DNA of 64,000 bases from Cylindrotheca closterium. Taxonomy: Eukaryota > Bacillariophyta > Bacillariophyceae > Bacillariales > Bacillariaceae. Of the stretch, positions 10,017-19,580 are shown piece by piece. The notes under the pieces were generated by a model. That model had not been told where the DNA came from. It saw only the letters and a program-made list of their open reading frames with translations, and did not search any database. The DNA is taken from contig CAKOGP040000890.1 of NCBI GenBank assembly GCA_933822405.4, positions 234,749 to 298,748 on the forward strand, written 5' to 3'. The translations under genes were made by a program, and so were the position numbers. Positions within the stretch are counted from its first letter, which is position 1. Every line of letters starts with the position of its first letter.

Positions 10017-10327
10017 GATATGATAAAGTTTCAATTCGATGCAATGTAATGCAAGAGATTGTGTAATGGTGGGAAGAAATGCTCATTTTCAATTTCGGTT
10101 TTGGGTGAAAAAATGTAACGACTTTCTGACCAACTCGACTGATTCATTCCCTTGTTGTTCCCATTGACCCGTTCGACTGCAATTAGCGCCACCAAAATTG
10201 ACGTCATTCCACACAAAACGTGCCGTAGGCACACGTACAAAAGGAATGACTCATTCATTTCAAAAACCATTATTCTTACATCACCACGTCCGACCACAAA
10301 TTACATCTCTTCGAAAGTCTTATCAAA
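10017..10327. promoter_or_regulatory. divergent promoter of the coiled-coil and FCP genes, with a CRE-like TGACGTCA
   Basis: This 311-bp gap holds a perfect TGACGTCA palindrome at 10199-10206, about 120 bp before the FCP start codon. In diatoms and other stramenopiles TGACGT-core sites are bound by bZIP factors, including blue-light aureochromes, and TGACGT elements also drive CO2/cAMP-responsive genes. Regulation of this FCP gene through the site is inference. Confidence 0.55.
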
Positions 10328-11105
10328 ATGAAGTTCACTATTGCCGCATCGCTCATGGGAATGGCCGCCGCCTTTGCCCCTCTTGACACTACCGTTACCA
10401 GAACCGAGACCTCGCTCAACTTGTGGGGAGAACCAACAGAAAAGGATGGCGAAGGAGGCGAAAAGTCCAAGGCACTTCCATTTGCCCCACGACCCAAGCT
10501 TCTTGACGGAACACTTGCAGGAGATGTCGGATTCGAGTGAGTAGCGCTCGCGCTGAGAACTGACAATTTACCATCGTGTATAGTCTCTGACCTTTTTTTT
10601 CGTTTTCAGTCCCTTTGGATTCGCAGGTGCCGACAAGGAAAGTCTTATTTACATGCGTGAAGCCGAGGTTAAGCACTGTCGTCTTGCTATGCTTGCTGCT
10701 GCCGGATGGCCTATTGCCGAAATTTTTGACAAGCCCATCGCCGATGCCGCTGGTCTTCCGTCGCTTCTCACAAAGACTGGAGAATCCCCATCCCTTTTGA
10801 ACGGTGGTTTGGACAAGATCGACGTTGCCTACTGGGCCGCCGTCGTCTCTCTTGCCGGAATTGTCGAAATTGAGAGCGCCAAGATGAAGGAAGAGAAGGG
10901 CAAGGCTTACATTATTGGAGACTGCAACTTCGACCCTCTTAATCTCTTGCCAGAAGACAAGGCCGGACAAATGACCATGATGACGAAAGAAATCAAGCAT
11001 GGACGAATTGCCATGATGGCCCTCCTTGGATACGTCATTCAAGAGGCAATCTACGGAACCCCAGTTGTTCAACAAACTCCATTCTTCTTCACCCCAGCTT
11101 TGTAA
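10328..11105 (+). CDS. fucoxanthin chlorophyll a/c-binding (LHC) protein
   Basis: Two exons, 10328-10536 and 10610-11105, are joined across a 73-bp GT-AG intron, giving about 234 residues. The precursor begins with a hydrophobic signal peptide and an AAAFAP motif (residues 13-18), the classic bipartite signal for import into a secondary red plastid. The mature part has the LHC signatures: GFDPFGFA, the first membrane helix with REAEVKHCRLAMLA, a middle helix, and the third helix with EIKHGRIAMMALLGYV. The paired Glu and Arg residues link helices and ligate chlorophyll. It should bind chlorophyll a/c and fucoxanthin in thylakoid antennae. The exact subfamily (Lhcf, Lhcr, Lhcz or other) is not settled by eye. 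Confidence 0.93.
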
Positions 11106-11332
11106 ATTATAATAGACTAAAATGAATTATCAAATACCAAAAGCTGCTACTCCAAAAACGGGGGACGTGAGCCTAGATGACGACGACGACGGAATGCAAG
11201 CAACTTTTACTGTCACAAACACATTTTGGGAACCAACACAATCACTGCTGATGACATCATTATATCATGCGACAAGCGTAGAGGTTGTAGGGGTGCAAGC
11301 GACACAAATGCAGCGTTTCCGATGTGTACTGA

Positions 11333-12506
11333 ATGAGTCAAGTATTGTCATCCATCATCACGACGACAATCGTCAGTTTCACTAAGTCATCATCATCGAT
11401 CTCATTTTGGCGCGCAACGTCTGTCATCAGTCAGACATGCCTACTACTAGATGCAGAAAATCGAAACACAACAAATCCGTTTGCAACAATGATCACCTCC
11501 TTCTTCAAAGCAAAGTCAGGGAAGGTCAAGCCAATCACGTCCGATGGCCCTTCGAGATCCTCACCTGTAGAAAAGCGAGAACGAGACGTGGATGGTGAAG
11601 CAACAAGATCCGTGAAGCGTTCCAAGCCCTCCGAACAACAAGATCCAGCCGTCCAAGAAATGCTGGCCTCTCTGAATAAGCAAAATTCTGACGAGACCAC
11701 CTGGTACGATGTAATGGAAAAGCATTCGACTCAATTTTCGTTCAAAGGCCTTGCCAAGTTTGTCCAGAAGGAGCGGAAAACGAAAACCATCTTTCCTCCA
11801 CCACAAGATGTCTTTTCGGCTCTGAACTTGACGCCACTCGACAAGGTTAGGGTGGTCATTGTTGGCCAGGACCCCTACCATGGTCCAGGTCAAGCACACG
11901 GACTCTGCTTCAGTGTTCGAAAGGGTATTCAAGTGCCACCGTCACTCCGGAACATGTATAAGGAGTTGGTGGAAGACAAGGCCGTCAGCAACTTTACGCA
12001 GAAGCCAACGCATGGCTTTTTGGAACGATGGGCCAGGCAAGGTGTCCTAATGATAAACACTGTCATGACGGTGCAAAAAGCGAATGCCAATAGCCACAAG
12101 AAAAAGGGATGGGAGGAAGTATCGGATGAAATCATTCGAGCAGTGGATCGTCGGTGCAAGAAGGAAGGCAGGGGAGTTGTCTTTCTCTTGTGGGGAAAGC
12201 CTGCCACCACCAAGGCTACCACTGTTCTAGGAGGTTCGGCCTCTTCTCGTCATCGAATCATCTGCACATCCCACCCTAGTCCTTTGGGTGCCACCAAGAC
12301 AAAGGTTAGTCTACAGTAATATGAAGCTCGAAGTATGATTGAGTTTGCTGTTGGCAAACACCGTATCTCACCTTTTTGCATATTCTCTTCTACAGTCACC
12401 CTTTACTGGAAGCAAATGCTTTAGCCGTGCCAATGAATACTTGAAAGAACTCGGCTATGATGAAACCATTGATTGGAGGGTGGATGGAGACTTGCAAGAG
12501 ATCTAG
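11333..12506 (+). CDS. UNG: uracil-DNA glycosylase, family 1
   Basis: Exon 1 ends at 12304 and exon 2 spans 12396-12506, with a 91-bp GT-AG intron. The protein removes uracil from DNA to start base excision repair. The water-activating loop GQDPYHGPGQAHG (catalytic Asp near residue 180), the LLWGKPA strand and the HPSPLGA leucine loop are all present. Exon 2 supplies the usual C-terminus (SPFTGSKCFSRANEYL and IDWRV). Two starts are possible. The upstream ATG adds 52 Ser/Thr-rich residues resembling a weak organellar presequence. The ATG at 11489 gives MITSFFKAKSGK, which resembles the PCNA-binding N-terminus of nuclear UNG. Both forms may be made. Confidence 0.93.
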
Positions 12507-12858
12507 CAACAACCATGATTTAATGTTTATTTCCTACGTGCTTCCACAGCTCGGCTGCCATTGTAAAAAACCAGATACAGATGCGTACAGAACATATCTT
12601 AAATACACATATCCGTCACCTCCAAAAGCATAGCACTGTTTGCATCTATCATCTACCGGTACTGCAGCTTAAGAATGAATCCAAGATCATTGGATTGATT
12701 CCTTCGATCCCAATGTCTCGTACATTTTTTACGTCCGAAATACGTAAAATCGAACCGTTGCGACGAAGTCGAATGAATGATGAAAACAGCATTGTAGTGT
12801 ATCTTTCTCTATCCGTCCTCCTGGCTTGTAATAATAGTCTTCGTTGTGCGTCGTTGCA
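12507..12858. other. intergenic, upstream of TRAPPC10
   Basis: These 352 bp lie between UNG and TRAPPC10, both on the plus strand. They contain a TACCGGTAC patch near 12654-12662. A 140-codon plus-strand frame here overlaps the TRAPPC10 start and has no domain, so I treat it as chance. The region presumably serves as the TRAPPC10 promoter. Confidence 0.45.
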
Positions 12859-15800
12859 ATGGCCGACACGGAGACCGACTCTACAGCGCCAGCGCCCAAA
12901 ACGGTGCCCTATTTTGCTGATGACTTTGATACCATCAGTTCCCAAGCCACTGAGGAACACAGTTCATTTCACAAGGCTCTTTCGGATTGTTTTCATGCTC
13001 TGAGAGAATCACGAGAAGAAGCCAAGCCTTTGTTCGCCAATGATCCAACAGAGGAACCCAAGTCTTCCGCTGAAACTGAAAGCGGAATCTTGAATCGAGT
13101 CCCAGCAGCTGTCGCAGTCAACTTCATCGATCCAACCACCAAGCTGTCTCCAGGACCAAAGTCGAACACGCTTGCCAAATCCAGCAGTGGAGCCGGCATT
13201 GAGAATGTCTACGAGAAACTGACGTATGTATTTGAACGAGATTATGGCTCCACTTTACGAAGTATCCAATACAAGAATCCGAGAACTGGAGACAATAGTG
13301 TCATTTCGAGCCTTCCCGTTACTTCCAGTTTGTTTGGGACTGTATCCGACAATGCCATCTCGGCACCTCTGAGTGAACCTTCCGAATGGCATACGGGACC
13401 TTTCTGTCATGTATATATCGCTGCCTGTCAAGGATTGGAGCACTATCGAGCCAAAATTCGACCCTCCTTGCAAGCTTTTGTGAGTCAGATTGAATCTGCA
13501 GCAACACAACCACAACTAGCTACAACGGGTGGACAAGGTGGCCATAGTGCCCATTTCCTAGTGGTATATATTCCCACAGGTGCCAAAGAAAAGAACGAGG
13601 ACAACAAACCAGAGAATGTGCGAAGTGCGGTCGCCAATCGATTGTCCATGGTGCGAAGGCGATTTGCCAACAAAGATGAGTTGGATGGCTCGCAACACAG
13701 CAGAGACTCGCTGGACAGCAACGGAGTGTTGGATGAGAAAGAAGAAGAGGAGGTAGGCTCATTGAGTCTCCTATCGAAAACTGAGCGTAATATTTACAAG
13801 AAAATTGCTGCTGATTTTCCAAATGGCAAGGTTTGTGCTCTTTCGAGAGCGTCCTTGAGCAGTAAAATCGAGACAGAGGAGGTATCTTCTTCTGGGTTTG
13901 GTATCAAGACCCAAGAGTGGAATTCTTTCAACCGATGTCTTGGGCAAGTCATTGTTAGTGGGTTCAAAGACCGCTGTCGAAGGTATAAAGATGAGCTAAG
14001 AAGGCTGGATACCCAACGAGCCAGCGAGGCTTCGGCAAGGAAGAATGGAAGCCACGTCCCTCCAGAATTCAATGAGTTCAATCTTGCCAACTTCTTTCTT
14101 GTCAAAGAAAGTCTTGCATTTACATATGAACAAATGCAACTGTTTTCGGAAGCTTTGCTGCAGTATGATGAATTCCGTGGATTCCTTCCCCAACTCACAA
14201 CCAGAGGTTATATGGAAGCGAAAAGAGACAGAGAACATTGCGAGGCTTTAAAGCCGGATCCTGATTCACCAACCCTGTTGGAACTTGCGGATTCTGGTGA
14301 CTTTACCGGCTTTCGCAAGAAGATTCAGCAGGTATCGGATTTGAAGCCTATTCTTGATACAATGAATCGGTATCTATTTGCAAGAGAGCTATGCCTTTTG
14401 ACAAAAATGGAGCAACCCGCAGAACTGGTAGCGCGGTGCAGAAGGTTCATCAAGATGATGTATGGAATTATGATGAGGGGGATTTCAGAATGTAGTCCAG
14501 AGGAGCAAAAGCTTCGAAAGATTAAAGCAGCAGAATGGGTGATCCAGTGCTCGTGGGATGTCAAGTGTGCAAGTGAGCAATATCTCCTCTCCATGGCCGA
14601 GGCAATGCGATCATCATTTCGGGATGATGCGTCTCAAGGTACATCACTCAGTCTCACGAGCGATTCATCGGATGCAACTCGCTTGGAACAAGTGTTGGCG
14701 CGGCAACTCAGTGAACTCCTAGAAGTTGCTCGTCTACTCTACAAGGAGCTTGGTAGCTTGAAATTCCTCGATGGGAATCCTCTCAAGGCCTACGAGAGTG
14801 TGCTCCCGGCAGATATGTTTGAATTGTGGAAACCATGGGAAGCACAAGCACTAAAGCCAAAGGACGAGACGCTGGTTGTTGAAAAGAAGAACAAAGAGCC
14901 TCCACGACGAGTGTCGATTATACAACGTGCTTCTGTTCCAATGATTAATGATCCCCATGACAAGCGGGAGTTCATCTTGAAAACCGCGTTCGACTCGAAA
15001 GAATCTTATGAGGATATCTACCTTGAAATGGCGAGTTCTTTGGTTACATTGAATAAGTTTGCTGGTCGCAAACGGTTTGCTGCGAGACACCAAGGTGATA
15101 TTGCAGAGTCGTTTGTGAGGAGTGGGCTGTTGGTAGAAGCTGCCAAGATCTTCAAAAAGACAGTAAGAATTTGTAGGTGGGATCACTGGGATCGTTGTCA
15201 CTTTTATCGGCTGTTTCGATTAGCATATTGTCAGCGGACGACGGCAAAGCCATCCGATTACTTGAAGACACTGGTCAGTGCTTTCAGCCCACGGACAACG
15301 GCTGTGGCTCCTCCACTGGCACTTCTTTACTTGCAAGACGACTTGGAGGCTGTCATTGGGCATCCATCCGTGGGAGAGGCTCGATATGGAAAGCTTGCAT
15401 TCTTGGAAGCACAAATGAAAATTGAAAATACTTCCGATGACCCGAAAAGCCTGGGAGCTGCGTTTGACCGAAAGCAATTGGCCAAAAAGTATTGTTCTGT
15501 CGGTGAAACAGTACGGATACAAGTTACATTGAACAGCAACTTGCCCCGAGCAATCGAGCTAAATTCCCTGCAACTGTTTATCGTTCCGTTTGATAGCTTC
15601 TCTTCCATTGTTGAGAATCACGAGTCCGTAGAGGAGGAAGATGCGTTCAAGATCTTGACGATAGGTGCACCAATCAAGCTTGCAACTGGTGCAAATACGT
15701 ACTTCTTTGAATGGTCTCCTTCCACTGCTGGACAGTACATTCTTTCAACAGCAGAAATTGTATGGAAGCAAGGGTACTTCTATTACGATGGCATGGATCT

Positions 15801-17016
15801 TCCAGAGAATTTGTATGGAGTTGATGTTCTACCGAGTGAACCGACTCATTCACTGTCAATTGAGCCTGCTGTTCTCCTTCCTGGTCATGATCAAGAAGTC
15901 CACTTAACATTTAATGCTGCAGACGATTTTATTGTAGCTGGCAAGCTGCAATTGGACTGTTCAGAAGGGCTTACTATAATCCCGCCCGGCGAAGATCCTT
16001 CTTCTGGAAATTGGCAAAGCAGCTGCGAGGTTGATTTGGGGTCGTACAAAGCGGGAGAAACCAAATTGTTCATAGCTCATGTGAGGTGTGGGCTCATCGA
16101 CAAATTTTCGCGGCAGTCAATTTTGCAGCAATCTTCTATTGACAAGGTTCATGGCTTCAGTGTCAAAGGTGTTACAACTTATTTGCACGAAGAATCAGTG
16201 GACGCGGATCATCCGATGCGAAATACAATGGAATTGTTCGCACCCATTCTTGAAAAAACTGCTTTGTCGGTTGAAGGAATTGACCTCGTATGGGTTGCAG
16301 AAAGGCAAAGGGCGATCGTTAGCATTCAGCTCATATCAAATACCCCAAGATATTTCTCCCTCGAAAACTGGAAGTTGGTTTTGCCTCCACCCTTTTCTGT
16401 AACTAATGGTGTAGATCTCAACGGCGATTTGCTAAAATGCAAGGTCTTCAACGGAGACGAACTTTCTTTGGCGTTTGATTGCTCGGTGGTTGATGGCGCA
16501 GATGGTTCGGGTGACGAAGAACCAATACTACAAGTGGAACTTAGCGACGACGTTGGCAAAAAGTTCTCATTGGATCTGCCTATTGACATGAACGAGCATT
16601 ATCTTCAAGTACTTGAATCATCTGCCACTCCGAAATCACGAGGCACTGCTGCAGCAACAGTAGCTTTGGGCGCCCCAGAAGGCCAGGTTGGTGAACCAGT
16701 CATTATGAGTTTCAAGATCGATCAAGAGTCATTGGGATCAGCTGGTACAATTGCGTACTCCATTTCATCAGATGGAAGCAACTGGTTGATTGGTGGTCAG
16801 GTAAATGGCATAATTGACACGGCTTCGTTATCATGCAATGTGATTGCCATTCCAACAGTAGCTGGGCAGCTATCTTCTTTTCCATCAATAAGGCTGCGGA
16901 GCTCGCTTGGCAACGGAGAATACTCGCCACTGATCACCAAAATGCAGTATCCACCAACCTTTCAGTCACTGGCAAGAACCAGCGAGGTGGCGGTTGCATT
17001 TTCAAACAGTAAATGA
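12859..17016 (+). CDS. TRAPPC10: TRAPPC10/Trs130-like subunit of the TRAPPII tethering complex
   Basis: The frame opens at a TTG, but the first ATG at 12859 gives a 1385-residue protein in one exon. The N-terminal third carries the conserved TRAPPC10 blocks: EWHTGPFCHVYIAACQG, a VVYIP strand, an EWNSFNRCLGQVIV segment, and NLANFFLVKESLAFTYEQM with LFSEALLQYDE. The last is the most diagnostic, matching the alpha-solenoid part of Trs130/TRAPPC10. The C-terminal half is a series of beta-sandwich-like stretches (about residues 880-1380), as in the family. TRAPPII acts as a Rab GEF and tether at the late Golgi. A Gln/Glu/Ser-rich loop interrupts the N-terminal region. Confidence 0.88.
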   Translation: MADTETDSTAPAPKTVPYFADDFDTISSQATEEHSSFHKALSDCFHALRESREEAKPLFANDPTEEPKSSAETESGILNRVPAAVAVNFIDPTTKLSPGPKSNTLAKSSSGAGIENVYEKLTYVFERDYGSTLRSIQYKNPRTGDNSVISSLPVTSSLFGTVSDNAISAPLSEPSEWHTGPFCHVYIAACQGLEHYRAKIRPSLQAFVSQIESAATQPQLATTGGQGGHSAHFLVVYIPTGAKEKNEDNKPENVRSAVANRLSMVRRRFANKDELDGSQHSRDSLDSNGVLDEKEEEEVGSLSLLSKTERNIYKKIAADFPNGKVCALSRASLSSKIETEEVSSSGFGIKTQEWNSFNRCLGQVIVSGFKDRCRRYKDELRRLDTQRASEASARKNGSHVPPEFNEFNLANFFLVKESLAFTYEQMQLFSEALLQYDEFRGFLPQLTTRGYMEAKRDREHCEALKPDPDSPTLLELADSGDFTGFRKKIQQVSDLKPILDTMNRYLFARELCLLTKMEQPAELVARCRRFIKMMYGIMMRGISECSPEEQKLRKIKAAEWVIQCSWDVKCASEQYLLSMAEAMRSSFRDDASQGTSLSLTSDSSDATRLEQVLARQLSELLEVARLLYKELGSLKFLDGNPLKAYESVLPADMFELWKPWEAQALKPKDETLVVEKKNKEPPRRVSIIQRASVPMINDPHDKREFILKTAFDSKESYEDIYLEMASSLVTLNKFAGRKRFAARHQGDIAESFVRSGLLVEAAKIFKKTVRICRWDHWDRCHFYRLFRLAYCQRTTAKPSDYLKTLVSAFSPRTTAVAPPLALLYLQDDLEAVIGHPSVGEARYGKLAFLEAQMKIENTSDDPKSLGAAFDRKQLAKKYCSVGETVRIQVTLNSNLPRAIELNSLQLFIVPFDSFSSIVENHESVEEEDAFKILTIGAPIKLATGANTYFFEWSPSTAGQYILSTAEIVWKQGYFYYDGMDLPENLYGVDVLPSEPTHSLSIEPAVLLPGHDQEVHLTFNAADDFIVAGKLQLDCSEGLTIIPPGEDPSSGNWQSSCEVDLGSYKAGETKLFIAHVRCGLIDKFSRQSILQQSSIDKVHGFSVKGVTTYLHEESVDADHPMRNTMELFAPILEKTALSVEGIDLVWVAERQRAIVSIQLISNTPRYFSLENWKLVLPPPFSVTNGVDLNGDLLKCKVFNGDELSLAFDCSVVDGADGSGDEEPILQVELSDDVGKKFSLDLPIDMNEHYLQVLESSATPKSRGTAAATVALGAPEGQVGEPVIMSFKIDQESLGSAGTIAYSISSDGSNWLIGGQVNGIIDTASLSCNVIAIPTVAGQLSSFPSIRLRSSLGNGEYSPLITKMQYPPTFQSLARTSEVAVAFSNSK

Positions 17017-17097
17017 GGAAATTAACTTCTGTAGAATAATATTTAAATTCGTCAGCAATTTTTAAGCACAGCTTAAAAGAGAAAAAATCTATAGCGT

Positions 17098-19108
17098 TTA
17101 ATAGGCTTCTGCACTGATCCTTGAAATAGCTCCGCTGTGGTTAATCCGAGACGACATACCATGCCTCGTTGAACGTGTATTGAGCGACTCCGCCTCTTCG
17201 CCTTTCCATACTAATGGAACGAACACCCAGAGTAACAGAGACATGGAAGAAAAGAACACCAGGCAGATCTTGATGAAGTAGACGATGATCGTATTCGTTT
17301 TATCCAGCAACAGAATCACAGGAAAACCGATCAATCCAATCTGCATCCAGCTGAAAATTGCCATTCCAATCCTCGAAGCTTCACTCAGTTCCTTCGAAAC
17401 ATTGCGTGCCTTGTAGGCCTCCCAACAAGCAGTTGCAAGTGCAATTGCATTGATTGCGAATAGCAGCCACATTAAGACTTCGCCATCCGTGCCACTGTTG
17501 CGGCAAGAACCGTACGTGTTCCATGGTTGCCCCGCAATAGAGTCTCGTTCATATCGCAAGGGGTCCACAAAGCTCGAAGTCAAAAGCACAATGAAGTTGG
17601 CCAAAAACAAGAGAGCCATTGGAGCAAGTACATCTCGCTCCTTGACTTGTATCCGACGGAAGTTTGCAGCATTGGAAACAATCGTATTCACACGCTTTAG
17701 CTTCGCATACAGAGCTGCGAATGCAATAGAGAAACCAAGGCTTATCAACCATACAAACGCCATACAGGCTATATCTGCGCTTTCTTCTGAGGCAATCTCA
17801 TCGTCGATACTCATGGGTATCAAGGAAAGTCCACCCGCCAAAATGCCAACACATAGTGTCACCAAGAACAAGGGTTGCATCAGCTTTACCGATTGGTTCT
17901 GACGATGGATCAGGCACCAACAAGCGAATCCCATGGCACTAAACGAGATCAAAGCTGCCAAACAAAATCCAACAATCCGAATATTTCCCAATTGGTTGAG
18001 CTCTTCGGTAGGTAGCACTTGTAGTTCGATATCCAGGTTCACACCATTTCCACGGCATCCTGGAAAGTTGCCACTATCGGCCACTCCAATAACAACTACC
18101 GCTTGTACAATACCTGCTTGCAGATCTTCAAAACTCGCGGCAAAGTCTAGATTCAGCTGCCCGCCAGCTTGAAGTCGGAAAGCGTCAATACCCTGGCAGA
18201 ATCTCGACACTTCATCGTTCTGTCCTGAGCACGAGAGAAACGATGGCATGGATTCAACAGACAGAGCTACTCCAAAATCTTCCTCGTTAATAATGGAAGC
18301 ACGCAAAATAAGATCATCCATCTGCCCACTCGCCCCGGTCAATGGTTCGTTGCGTTCCCAGACGGATACAATGTTGTCAATATTGGGACAATTGAAACAG
18401 GTTTGATATGCGGATGACCAATATTGTAAACCCTCCAAACAATCTTCTTGACTCTGTGAGAGATCCAAGTTCGCCAAGGCAGTAGTGTCGTTTGTCAATC
18501 GCCCCTGCAATTCTCCGGAATACGTTCCATTCAGTTGAGACAGGAAATCAGCGACAGCTTCTTGTTCCAAATAAGGAAGGGCTGTAGAAAAATGATTTGA
18601 CGGTGAGGCAATGAATGCAAACTGGGCCTATCTGCTGCATATTCGGTCAGTCAGTCACTTACTTCTACCTGGGACTTCCCCAGGAATATTCAAATTTGAA
18701 GTTGCCATTGCGTTGAAAGGAGCATTGCAGCAACAGTTGTAGCTATTCGTGGCAAACTTATAAACTTGCAATCGCTCGACTGGAACATAGGCATTCTGGG
18801 TAGCATTCCAAACTTCCAACTTTACAAGCTTTCCGGTAGAGGCATCCAGTTCGGTGTTGTAGGTCACTTTCAAGCCTGAAACCTGTTGCAAATTTCCACC
18901 TTCGACAGTGTTTGCATAGGAGAATGAAGAAGAGGACACAGAGTAATTCGTCATTTTCCAAAGATTTAGACCAGTCATGTATCCTTCGCAAATGTTATTT
19001 GCAAAGGGAATGGTCTCCCATAAATTGGAAACCGTCACGTCTCCTTCTCGCCATCCCAATCCATGGTATGCCGCTCCATTTTCAAACGCAAAATCAGCGT
19101 CGGCGGCC
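17098..19108 (-). pseudogene. receptor copy A, 3' part: nucleotidase C-terminal domain plus class C 7TM (separated from its 5' part by an insertion)
   Basis: On the minus strand this runs 19108-18663, then an 81-bp GT-AG intron (18662-18582), then 18581-17098. The first exon continues the 5'-nucleotidase C-terminal domain (ADADFAFENGAAY, VSNLWETIPFANN, LQQVSGLKVTYN). The second has a Cys-rich linker and a seven-helix domain with class C GPCR features. These include the FAALYAKLKRVNTI motif after helix 3 and the ELSEASRIGMAIF loop before helix 6. The reading frame is undamaged up to the end of the gene. Its first half lies 8.2 kb away at 27314-28499, because a retroelement pair sits between Trp-Ala and Ala-Asp codons. 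It is closely similar to copy B at 32945-36205. Without the insert the frame would be continuous, so the disrupted allele is probably young. Confidence 0.85.
19104..19108. repeat. left target-site duplication CGGCC
   Basis: The 5 bp CGGCC directly precede the TG of the copia 5' LTR, and the same 5 bp follow the TRIM at 27314-27318. Ty1/copia integrases characteristically make 5-bp duplications. Confidence 0.9.
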
Positions 19109-19431
19109 TGTTAGGGTGGAATTCTGCTGATATATTCCTCCCGTTTTGGCTTCCTCATAGGACGTTGATCTTCGCTTGAGATTCCGTGTTCCATTCGGGC
19201 ACGCGCACTTCAACATACATATTGTCCAATCTCACGTCACCACGTCAGTGTCACGTGAGACGGACCTACTGTCTGAATTCTCTCTCTTTGAGTGAATTCC
19301 ATCTCTCACTCTTTTGTGGAGATCGTAAAATCACATCACATCATTAAAAGGATAGAATCTCTGTTTTATCTTACTGTCTGGCTATATCGGTCTCGGATCT
19401 ATAGCATCGTTAACAGTATTCTACCTTGTCA
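19109..19431 (+). repeat. copia 5' LTR
   Basis: The 323-bp terminal repeat starts TGTTAGGGTGG and ends TTGTCA. A bZIP-type cluster lies at 19231-19260, with two ACGTCA cores followed by a CACGTG palindrome at 19252-19257. This may confer stress- or light-responsive transcription, as suggested for other diatom copia LTRs. Confidence 0.95.
19231..19260. promoter_or_regulatory. ACGTCA x2 + CACGTG cluster in the LTR
   Basis: Three ACGT-core sites stand within 30 bp (CACGTCAC, CACGTCAG, TCACGTGA). ACGT cores are bound by bZIP factors. The same cluster recurs in the 3' LTR at 26711-26740. A promoter role is inferred from position in U3-like sequence. Confidence 0.5.
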
Positions 19432-19445
19432 GGTTATGAGCCCAA
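19432..19445 (+). other. primer-binding site, half-tRNA initiator Met type
   Basis: GGTTATGAGCCCAA begins at the base after the LTR. It is complementary to the anticodon stem-loop of initiator tRNA-Met (GGGCUCAUAACC). Drosophila copia and diatom copia elements are primed by such cleaved tRNA halves. Confidence 0.8.
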
Positions 19446-19580
19446 GCTTTTACGCTTCTTACTGTGATTGTCAACAAGGAAATTGAAAGTTTGTTTCAAT
19501 ATCGTCCACAAATAAGTCAAAAACGCTTTTACTAATTTGAAGGTCTATCGACACCTATCAGTGATTCAGTGATCAGCAGC

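Noticed and set aside
12844..12858. TRAPPC10 start at 12844
   Set aside because: The codon there is TTG; the first ATG is 12859. The same problem (GTG or TTG starts) was corrected for several other genes.
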